NCBI RefSeq assembly: GCF_016616885.1
Contig: NZ_CP067102.1
Location: forward strand, 5,298,501-5,362,500
Direction of reading: 5' to 3'
Source of the DNA: Bradyrhizobium diazoefficiens
GTDB taxonomy: Bacteria; Pseudomonadota; Alphaproteobacteria; Rhizobiales; Xanthobacteraceae
DNA: 64,000 nucleotides
Shown here: in pieces, positions 57,666 to 64,000 of the stretch
Layout of the letters: each line of letters opens with the position of its first letter
Position numbering within the stretch: position 1 is the first letter of the stretch
The notes under the pieces: model-generated
Database searches by the model: none
Seen by the model: only the letters and a program-made list of their open reading frames with translations
What the model was told of the DNA's origin: nothing
Made by a program: the position numbers and the translations under genes

Positions 57666-58232
57666 TCATAACCCAAGCGCGATCTCGGCCCATTTCAACA
57701 TGCGGTCGCTATTAAGGAACGCCAGCACCGCGGGCTCCAAGGACGCGGGCGCGCCCGGCGCAACCAGAGCCGTCGCGGCCACCATGTCACAGCGCTGATT
57801 GAAGGCGAGCGAGAGCGCGGCGTGGCGCTTTCCCTCGACACGATAGGCCCGGCTGCGGCCGCGCATCGGGCCGACGATGATCTCTCGGCCGGCACCGATC
57901 GGCGTTGTCTTGCCAATCAGCGCCAGGTCGCCCATCTGCTCGAGGTCGGCATCGTCGGCGACGCCGGTGGCGCAATTGCAGAAGCCGAGCTTGGCGCGGA
58001 CGTAGAGCTGGACCTCGCCGCCGCAATCGTCGGCCTTGCAACGGAACGCCTTTCCTTTTCCCCAGGGATCTGCGCCGAAAGGCCAGTCGGTTTCCGTCCC
58101 CACCGGACGGATCTCGCCCGATGCTGCCGTTGCGCGTACCGGTTCGCCGGATCGCAATGTCCAGACCGCAGCGGCTGTGCAGAGCAGTGTGGTGGCTGCG
58201 CTGATCGCGACGAATTTGCTGGTCAGGCGCAT
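57666..58232 (-). CDS. Secreted Cys-containing hypothetical protein
   Basis: A 188-residue protein with a signal peptide or anchor (MRLTSKFVAISAATTLLCTAAAVWTL). The mature part has cysteines in FRCKADDCGGEVQL and GFCNCATGV, which could form disulfides or hold a metal. ATG 58232 was taken for the signal; the frame to 58313 overlaps the TPR gene. It lies 22 bases after the TPR gene, probably co-transcribed. Confidence 0.75.
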   Translation of the reverse strand: MRLTSKFVAISAATTLLCTAAAVWTLRSGEPVRATAASGEIRPVGTETDWPFGADPWGKGKAFRCKADDCGGEVQLYVRAKLGFCNCATGVADDADLEQMGDLALIGKTTPIGAGREIIVGPMRGRSRAYRVEGKRHAALSLAFNQRCDMVAATALVAPGAPASLEPAVLAFLNSDRMLKWAEIALGL

Positions 58233-58254
58233 GGAAGCTGCCGCGGCACTTTTG

Positions 58255-59856
58255 CTAATTCTGAGCCATGAACTTTCGTGCGGCCGCGAGGTCTTCCCGC
58301 GAGGAGTCGCCATTGCGCGCCATGTCGACGACTTTCGCGTAGTACTGGCGGGCCTTCAGGGCGTCACCCGCTTTCTCGGCGGCGTGAGCGGCGCCGATCG
58401 TCGCGCCAAAGCGGTTCGGCTCCTTGCGCATGGTGCTTTCGAACGCGGTCAATGCCTCCGTCGCCATGCCGCGTTCGAGCAGCATGGTCCCGTAGAGCTC
58501 GCGTGCCGGGGCAAGCGGTCCCGGCGTCACGATGGATTTTTCGGTCTTGTCTTCGGCATCCGCAGCAAGGCGCATCGCTTCCAACGCATCCGCCTGCTTT
58601 CCCTGGGCATCGAGCTGCCAGGCGCCGGCGACCTGCCGCTGAATGTCGACGATCTCGGCCCAATAGGCGTCCTTGTCCTGCTGCAGCTTGTCGCGCAACT
58701 CTGCCAGCTTGGCGATGTCCGCCGTTGCAGCATCAGGATTTCCGGAGCGCGCGGCGCCAAGGGCGCGGGCGAAGTAGGTGATCGCGTCGACATAGGCGAA
58801 CTTGCTCGGCTCGACCTTCAGGGCGGCAGCGCCCTGCCAATCGCCGCGCTCGACCATATACCGCGCCTGGCTGGCCGCTATCGCGTACGGACCGGCGCGG
58901 ACGGCCGGCGCATAGCCCGTGGTCGCAACCATATCCGCGATGACGTCGCGGGCGCGGCTGTCCTGCGCGAGTTGGAGCAGGGCGTAGACCATATAGTCGT
59001 CGGCGTGCAGCTGCTCGCTGGGGTCCTTGCCCTCCTTGGCAGCCTTGGCGGAACGGCTGTTGGCATCGATGGATTCGTTCCAGTAGCCGACGCGCGTGAA
59101 AATGTGCGAGGGCATATGCAAAGCGTGCGGCGCCGCCGGCGCGATCTCGGAATAACGCTTGGCGGCGTCGAGACCTTGCTCTGCGATCGCCGGATAGTCG
59201 TAGAGGTGGATCAGGTAATGCGCGACGCCGGGGTGCCGCGGCTGCCGCTTGAAGATCGGCTCCAGGATGGCGGCACCCTTGAGCTGGTTGGCATAGGTCT
59301 TGTCGCTCGGTGACGCCGTGACATTCAGCGTGATGGCGTAGGCGATCTGCGCTTCGTCATCATCGGGATAGCGCGCGGCGACGGCTTCGGTTGCCTTGAG
59401 ATAGGCCTGCGCGCGCTGGCCAAACGTCGTCTTTTCGTCGCCCGCATAGAACGCCAGCAGCGCATCGATATAGTCCCGCTCGCGGTCACTCTTGGCGCCA
59501 ACTGCCTTGGCCTTCTGCAGCGCGGCGAGGCCCTCGACGAGGTTTTCCTTAGGCGCGGGAAAATGCGGGTTGTACAGCAGGCTCAGAGCAATGCCCCAAT
59601 AGGCGATTGCGCATTCCGGATCGGCCTGCAACGTCTCCTCGAAAATCTCTTTCGCGGGCCTGTACCAGAACGAATGTTGGTAGCGCATCCCGCGGTCGAA
59701 GCGGCGCTGCGCCACCTCGTTGCAGGAGGTCTGGAAGTGAACCTTGCCAAACTGCTCGTCGGTCCCATCGTCCGCGCGTGCGGCAGGCGTGGCGACGATC
59801 GAGCCCAGGGTGGCGAGGGCGAGAAGAGAGACGGTTTTCAAGGCGAGCGTGCGCAT
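58255..59856 (-). CDS. Secreted TPR-repeat protein
   Basis: A 533-residue protein with a Sec signal (to ARAD, about residue 29) and several TPR-like helical pairs (FEETLQADPECAIAYWGIALS, FESTMRKEPNRFGATIGAAHAAEKAGD). HPGVAHYLIHLYDYPAIAEQ and HALHMPSHIFTRVGYW are histidine-rich stretches seen in this family. It likely acts in the periplasm; the role is unknown. Confidence 0.88.
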   Translation of the reverse strand: MRTLALKTVSLLALATLGSIVATPAARADDGTDEQFGKVHFQTSCNEVAQRRFDRGMRYQHSFWYRPAKEIFEETLQADPECAIAYWGIALSLLYNPHFPAPKENLVEGLAALQKAKAVGAKSDRERDYIDALLAFYAGDEKTTFGQRAQAYLKATEAVAARYPDDDEAQIAYAITLNVTASPSDKTYANQLKGAAILEPIFKRQPRHPGVAHYLIHLYDYPAIAEQGLDAAKRYSEIAPAAPHALHMPSHIFTRVGYWNESIDANSRSAKAAKEGKDPSEQLHADDYMVYALLQLAQDSRARDVIADMVATTGYAPAVRAGPYAIAASQARYMVERGDWQGAAALKVEPSKFAYVDAITYFARALGAARSGNPDAATADIAKLAELRDKLQQDKDAYWAEIVDIQRQVAGAWQLDAQGKQADALEAMRLAADAEDKTEKSIVTPGPLAPARELYGTMLLERGMATEALTAFESTMRKEPNRFGATIGAAHAAEKAGDALKARQYYAKVVDMARNGDSSREDLAAARKFMAQN

Positions 59857-60111
59857 CGGCCCCTCCGCTTCTGTTCAAACAAATTGGTCAGTCGGCGCCG
59901 ATAAAGGACCGGGTCGCCGAAGTTCGCAGTGCTGAAATTGGCGATGGCAATTGCCGTTGCGAGAAGGATTTGCCCATTCGCAATGCGAGACAAGGAGAAT
60001 AGGAGCGGCTGGATCTGCGTTGGGGAAGCACGCCTGTCAGGCCATCCGCCGGCGCGCGAAACCCAAGGGCGGATCAGCGAAGCGCATCCGCCCTTCCCAC
60101 AGGCTTGCTCA

Positions 60112-60169
60112 CGTTAGCTGTGACAAGGTTTTTCTTGATCTCTCGGCGAACAGGTCGTGCACACGCCGC
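60112..60169 (+). repeat. Dispersed intergenic repeat, copy R3
   Basis: GCTCACGTTAGC, then GTTTTTCTTGATCTC, then GTCGTGCACACGCCGCC. Third copy of the R1/R2 element, in the 390-base gap between the TPR and phosphatase genes. Apart from this copy, the gap 59857-60245 shows nothing I can support. Confidence 0.6.
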
Positions 60170-60245
60170 CTACTCACTCACTGGACAACTTGAACTCTCG
60201 TTCCAATCCATCATCGGGGCCGCAGAAAAGCGTTAGCCCGGCCCA

Positions 60246-60824
60246 TCAGAGGTCTTCGAGGGGACACCATGAATGCTGCAGGCGCCGGCGCTCCCTGGTG
60301 AATGCGAAGAAGCAGCCGCCCTCACCAGGCTGGTCATAGGTTCGCTCGATCGCAACACCCAAATAGTGACAATACAGCAAAGTGCCGACGCCACCATGGC
60401 CGACGAAGAGGACGTCGCCCGGTTCATCTCGCGCCAGGACGTTTTCGACCTCGCGGACTATGCGCGACTGGGCGTCAATCGCCCGCTCCCAGCCCCGAAC
60501 GCTCATTTGAGGTCTGGCAAAGAACTGATCGGCGACAGCCTGAAACTCGACCGGCATCAAGAAGCCGGTTGCCGACCGGTCATTCTCGTGCATCGCCTCC
60601 CGAACCTCTACGTCAACGTTCAGCTTGGCGGCAATGATCTCGGCGGTCTCGATCGCCTTCCGCTCGCCGCTGGAGACAATCTGCGTTGTGCGTGAGAGCT
60701 GCCGTGTGCTCGCGACTGCCTCCGCACGCGTTCTCCCCGTCTCACTCAGGCTCCAGGAAGGGACCGGAATTGCCGGATCAATCTTCACTTGAGGGTGAGT
60801 AAGATAGCGTACGAGGCCCATCAT
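60246..60824 (-). CDS. Histidine-phosphatase-fold protein with variant RHG motif
   Basis: A 192-residue protein of the phosphoglycerate-mutase-like branch. The second half of the site is intact: SSGERKAIETAEI, the acid-containing EAMHENDRSATGF and FVGHGGVGTLLY. The first motif, normally RHG, reads VRYLTHPQV, so the phospho-accepting histidine is displaced or replaced by the H three residues on. It might be a subfamily with a shifted histidine or a non-catalytic member. Confidence 0.85.
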   Translation of the reverse strand: MMGLVRYLTHPQVKIDPAIPVPSWSLSETGRTRAEAVASTRQLSRTTQIVSSGERKAIETAEIIAAKLNVDVEVREAMHENDRSATGFLMPVEFQAVADQFFARPQMSVRGWERAIDAQSRIVREVENVLARDEPGDVLFVGHGGVGTLLYCHYLGVAIERTYDQPGEGGCFFAFTRERRRLQHSWCPLEDL

Positions 60825-60896
60825 GATTGAGTGCTCACGCGATCAAGCCCGGTTGTTGCAAGTCAGCGCACGAGGCGGCCGAGGTTTCCCTAGCGC

Positions 60897-61988
60897 TCAA
60901 ACATCGTTCGGCGTCGCCATCCGCAGCCCCGATGGGTCGAAGAAGTGCACGTCCCGAGCCGCAGCGGTGAGCGTGGCTCGCTCGCCGGGGGTCGGCGTCT
61001 GTCGCCCGCGGACTTCGGCGACGAACAGCCTACCATCGGCGCGGCGCAAATAGGCAAAAGAGGATTCGCCAAGCCGTTCGACGAGCTCGACAACACCTTC
61101 CACCGCGAGGGAACCGTCCTCTCCCTGGACGAGATGCTCCGGACGGATGCCGACCGTCAATGTGTCTCCGACCTTCAGAGCCTCCGCCGGCAGGTCGAGG
61201 CTGCGAAAGCCGGGTCCAGCCAGGCACGCGCGTCCGCCCTCGACACTCCTGACCTTCGCTTCGAAGAAATTCATCGCAGGCGAGCCGATGAAGCCGGCGA
61301 CGAACAGATTGGCCGGCTCATAGTAGAGGTCGAGCGGCCTGCCGACCTGCTCGATGCAGCCCTTGTTCATCACGACGATGCGGTCAGCGAGCGTCATCGC
61401 CTCGACCTGGTCGTGCGTGACATAGACGATCGTCGATTTTAGCATTCTGTGCAGATTCGCGATCTCGACGCGTGTCGAGACGCGCAACGCCGCATCGAGG
61501 TTGGAGAGCGGCTCGTCGAACAGGAAAACAGCAGGCTCGCGCACGATCGCACGGCCGATCGCAACGCGCTGACGCTGGCCGCCGGAGAGATCGCGCGGAT
61601 AGCGCTCGAGCAGCTCCTCGAGCCGCAGCATGCGGGCCGCCTCCGTGACGCGCCGCTCGCGCTCGGTCGGCGGCACTCCGGTGAACTTCAACCCGAACGT
61701 CATGTTCTTGCGCACATTCATGTGTGGATAGAGCGCGTAGGACTGGAACACCATCGCGATGCCGCGCTCGGCGGGCGCCAGCATGTTGACGAGCTTGCCG
61801 GCGATATGGATGTCGCCGCCCGATGCGCCATCGAGGCCGGCAATCATGCGCAGAAGCGTCGACTTGCCGCAGCCTGAAGGGCCGACGAGCACGACGAACT
61901 CACCGTCCTCGATGTTGAGGTTGATGTCGTTGAGCACCGTCGTCGCGCCATAACGCTTGTTGAGGTGCTCGATGCGCAGATTGGCCAT
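60897..61988 (-). CDS. ABC transporter ATP-binding protein, UgpC/MalK type
   Basis: A 363-residue ATPase: Walker A GPSGCGKST, Q-loop VFQSYALYPHMN, signature LSGGQRQR, Walker B VFLFDEPLSNLDAA, VTHDQVEA, then a TOBE domain with GIRPEHL. Class of sugar and glycerol-3-phosphate importers. It follows the permeases closely. Confidence 0.95.
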   Translation of the reverse strand: MANLRIEHLNKRYGATTVLNDINLNIEDGEFVVLVGPSGCGKSTLLRMIAGLDGASGGDIHIAGKLVNMLAPAERGIAMVFQSYALYPHMNVRKNMTFGLKFTGVPPTERERRVTEAARMLRLEELLERYPRDLSGGQRQRVAIGRAIVREPAVFLFDEPLSNLDAALRVSTRVEIANLHRMLKSTIVYVTHDQVEAMTLADRIVVMNKGCIEQVGRPLDLYYEPANLFVAGFIGSPAMNFFEAKVRSVEGGRACLAGPGFRSLDLPAEALKVGDTLTVGIRPEHLVQGEDGSLAVEGVVELVERLGESSFAYLRRADGRLFVAEVRGRQTPTPGERATLTAAARDVHFFDPSGLRMATPNDV

Positions 61989-61997
61989 TCTGACAAC

Positions 61998-62831
61998 CTA
62001 TTTTACTGCGCCGGAGGTGAGGCCTGCGATGAGTTGGCGCGAGAGGATCACGTAGATCACGACGACCGGCAGGATCGCCATCGACAGCGCGGCAAGCACG
62101 GAATTCCAGTCAGTGATGTACTGGCCAAGAAACTGCTGCACACCGAGTGTGACCGTATGCGTCGAGTCGCTCGACGTCAGGATCAGCGGAAACCAGAGGT
62201 CGTTCCAGATCGGCACGATAGTGAAGACGGCGACGGTCGCGATCGCCGGCCGCAGCAGCGGCGCGACCACCTCGAAAAAGATGCGGGTTTCCGGCACGCC
62301 GTCGCAGCGCGCGGCGTCGCGCAAGTCCTTGGGGATCTGCTGGGTGAACTCGCTCAATATGAAGATCGACATCGGCAGGCCTTGCGCGACATAGACGAGG
62401 ATCAAGGCCGTCAGCGTGTCGTTGAGGCCCGTAGACCGCATCATGTTGAGGATTTCGACGGAGCCAAGCCGGATCGGCACCATGATGCCGATCGACAGGA
62501 ACAGCGCCAGCGCCGTCGAACCGCGGAAGCGGTACTCGGTAAGCGCCCAAGCCGCCATCGCCCCGAACAGCAGGACGAGCGCCATGCTGACGAGGGTCAC
62601 GATCAGCGAATTCGAATAGTACATGAGGATATGTGACGAGCGAAACACCTTCTCATAGCCGACCAGGCTGAAGGTTGACGCGTCCGGCGGCGCGAGCGGG
62701 CTGCCGAAGATGGCGCTGCGCACCTTGAACGAATTCATCACGACGAGCAGGATTGGACCTACCGCCAGAAGGCTGTAGGCAATCAGGACGAGATGGACAC
62801 TGATGCTCCTGGCGCGCTGGTCCGTCGTCAT
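61998..62831 (-). CDS. ABC transporter permease, UgpE/MalG type
   Basis: A 277-residue permease with six membrane segments and the EAA loop DLRDAARCDGVPETRIFFEVVAP. It lies 9 bases after the first permease and 9 before the ATPase gene. Confidence 0.94.
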   Translation of the reverse strand: MTTDQRARSISVHLVLIAYSLLAVGPILLVVMNSFKVRSAIFGSPLAPPDASTFSLVGYEKVFRSSHILMYYSNSLIVTLVSMALVLLFGAMAAWALTEYRFRGSTALALFLSIGIMVPIRLGSVEILNMMRSTGLNDTLTALILVYVAQGLPMSIFILSEFTQQIPKDLRDAARCDGVPETRIFFEVVAPLLRPAIATVAVFTIVPIWNDLWFPLILTSSDSTHTVTLGVQQFLGQYITDWNSVLAALSMAILPVVVIYVILSRQLIAGLTSGAVK

Positions 62832-62840
62832 GCCTCCCCC

Positions 62841-63791
62841 TCAGAAAGCGTAACGGCGGATGCGCCGCTGCACGAGGAAGAGATAGAGGCAGAGGCCGAG
62901 AAGGATGATGAAAAACATCACGGTCGCGACCGCGGCGCCCATCGTCGGATTGCCGAGTTGGAGCTGATTGCCGAAGAAAGTGCGGTAGAAAAACGTACCC
63001 AGGATGTCTGTGGCGAAATTCGGCCCCGCAAGCGCGCCCTTGATCGAATAGATCAGGTCGAAAGCGTTGAAGTTGGCGACGAAGGTCAAGACCGAGACCA
63101 GGCTGATCGTCGGCAAGACGAGCGGAAGCTTGATGTGGAGGAAGATGCGGAACTGTCCGAGCCCGTCGACGCGTGCCGCGTCGATCAACTCTTGGGGGAT
63201 GTTGAGCAGCGCGGCGTAAATCAACATCATCGGGATGCCGACGAACTGCCAGACAGAAATGAGCGACAGGGTCACGAGCGCGCTCGATTCGAGCCCCAGC
63301 CAGGGGGCGAACAAGGAGCCAAGGCCCACGGCTTTCAGGGCGCCGGCAGCTACGCCCCAGAGCGGGGAAAGGATCAGGTTCCAGGAGAATCCGACGATGA
63401 CCACCGAAAGCATCGTCGGCAGAAACATGACAGTGCGATAAAAGCTCTTGAGCCTCAGGCCCGGCAGGCTCAGCAATCCCGCGAGCGCGATACCGATCGG
63501 ATTCTGCACACACATGTGCACGGCGAAGAATATCAGATTGTTGCCGAGGGCATTCCAGAACGGCTTCGACCACAGCGCATCACCGAGCAGCGTTTCGAAG
63601 TTGGCAAGCCCGACAAAATGCCGCGCTCCAGACGGATCGCTTGTATAGGTAGAGAGCGCCATCGTCGCGACGAGCGGATAGACAGAGAACAGGGTATAGA
63701 TAGCGACCGCCGGCCCGAGAAAGAACAGCAGAAGGCCCGCGAGTTTTGCGCGAGGCATCTGGGCGGTGATGTTCGAGACCGATTCGGGCAT
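62841..63791 (-). CDS. ABC transporter permease, UgpA/MalF type
   Basis: A 316-residue permease with six membrane segments and the EAA loop ELIDAARVDGLGQFRIFLHIKLP. Its gene is 138 bases after the binding-protein gene, with a hairpin in the gap. Confidence 0.94.
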   Translation of the reverse strand: MPESVSNITAQMPRAKLAGLLLFFLGPAVAIYTLFSVYPLVATMALSTYTSDPSGARHFVGLANFETLLGDALWSKPFWNALGNNLIFFAVHMCVQNPIGIALAGLLSLPGLRLKSFYRTVMFLPTMLSVVIVGFSWNLILSPLWGVAAGALKAVGLGSLFAPWLGLESSALVTLSLISVWQFVGIPMMLIYAALLNIPQELIDAARVDGLGQFRIFLHIKLPLVLPTISLVSVLTFVANFNAFDLIYSIKGALAGPNFATDILGTFFYRTFFGNQLQLGNPTMGAAVATVMFFIILLGLCLYLFLVQRRIRRYAF

Positions 63792-63894
63792 GACGGGAAG
63801 AGGTGAAACCTACCGTGCGTTATCGTCCCTCCGTGCCTGCGGCTCGTGCCGCGAGGCAGCGGAGTATGCAGCGACTATCGAACAAGGAAAGTCT

Positions 63895-63920
63895 CTCTCT
63901 CCCCGCGAGAGCGGAGAGAG
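63895..63920. terminator. Hairpin between binding-protein and permease genes
   Basis: CTCTCTCC (63895-63902) pairs with GGAGAGAG (63913-63920) around a 10-base loop, directly after the binding-protein stop. There is no T-run on the minus strand, so it more likely protects the upstream mRNA or attenuates than terminates fully. Confidence 0.4.
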
Positions 63921-63929
63921 GGACTGGCT

Positions 63930-64000
63930 TCACTTGGCGGGCTTGTACCACTTGTCGAGGCCATCCTGCAGTTGTTTGCCGGCGGCATCAGGCGTCAGCT
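63930..64000 (-). CDS. C-terminal end of the sugar ABC substrate-binding protein (partial)
   Basis: The last 22 residues (LTPDAAGKQLQDGLDKWYKP, then AK) and the stop at 63930-63932; the gene runs off the right edge. The position ahead of the two permeases and the ATPase makes it the importer's binding protein. Confidence 0.7.
   Translation of the reverse strand, partial: LTPDAAGKQLQDGLDKWYKPAK

Noticed and set aside
1..64000. CRISPR array, rRNA operon or insertion sequence
   Set aside because: No regularly spaced repeats, no rRNA-like sequence and no transposase frame were seen anywhere in the window.

Overview
The window reads as chromosomal DNA of a GC-rich alphaproteobacterium, most likely Bradyrhizobium or a close relative. 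This is an inference from gene content (several solute-binding-protein ABC systems, a DUF3305/DUF3306 formate dehydrogenase cluster, a membrane cytochrome-b formate dehydrogenase) and from intergenic repeats that resemble Bradyrhizobium ones. No database search was possible.

Layout. 0-2.9 kb: a partial FdhF/YdeP-type molybdopterin oxidoreductase, divergent from fdhD. 3.2-9.4 kb: a tRNA-like remnant, a lone allophanate-hydrolase-type amidase, a leftward operon for an NMT1/SsuABC-type ABC importer that ends in a Crp/Fnr regulator, and a membrane fatty-acid-desaturase-like protein. 9.5-18.2 kb: a leftward HEAT-repeat / AprB-like ferredoxin / AprA-like flavoprotein operon, ferredoxin-NADP reductase, DUF971, a second Crp/Fnr paralogue behind a consensus sigma-54 promoter, and a second ABC importer whose binding protein carries a NosL-like C-terminal domain. 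A 10-bp palindrome, CRAYTARTYG, lies 50-108 bp upstream of six transcription units from 8.3 to 14.9 kb and ties both halves into one candidate regulon. 18.6-29.3 kb: a LysR regulator, then an eight-gene leftward operon (PotD-like binding protein, two permeases, ATPase, three-subunit CoxSLM-type molybdenum hydroxylase, amidase). 29.5-39.6 kb: a twelve-gene leftward operon joining a carbohydrate or polyol ABC importer to a PEP-dependent dihydroxyacetone kinase relay (DhaL, DhaM, HPr, EI, HTH protein, DhaK).

40-52.6 kb: a membrane-bound formate dehydrogenase cluster (alpha, beta and gamma subunits, a Tat-signal small protein, a TorD chaperone fused to a Cro-like HTH, DUF3306, DUF3305, DUF6352, DUF6505, a shortened biotin/lipoate-ligase-like protein, a multi-cluster 4Fe-4S protein, a WD40-cytochrome c). 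52.6-57.6 kb: gene-poor DNA with small ORFs, a tRNA-Arg-like remnant, a toxin-antitoxin module between direct repeats and a frameshifted NTF2-like gene. 57.6-64 kb: a secreted Cys-containing protein, a TPR protein, a histidine-phosphatase-fold protein and most of a UgpABCE-type sugar/glycerol-phosphate importer.

The most interesting part is 4.7-18.2 kb. It holds two paralogous Crp/Fnr regulators, two related importers, a complete NADPH -> FNR -> ferredoxin -> AprA-like electron path, a desaturase-like oxygenase and an allophanate-hydrolase-type amidase. The shared palindrome and the sigma-54 promoter suggest nutrient-limitation control, possibly nitrogen or sulfur scavenging. The substrate cannot be read from sequence alone.
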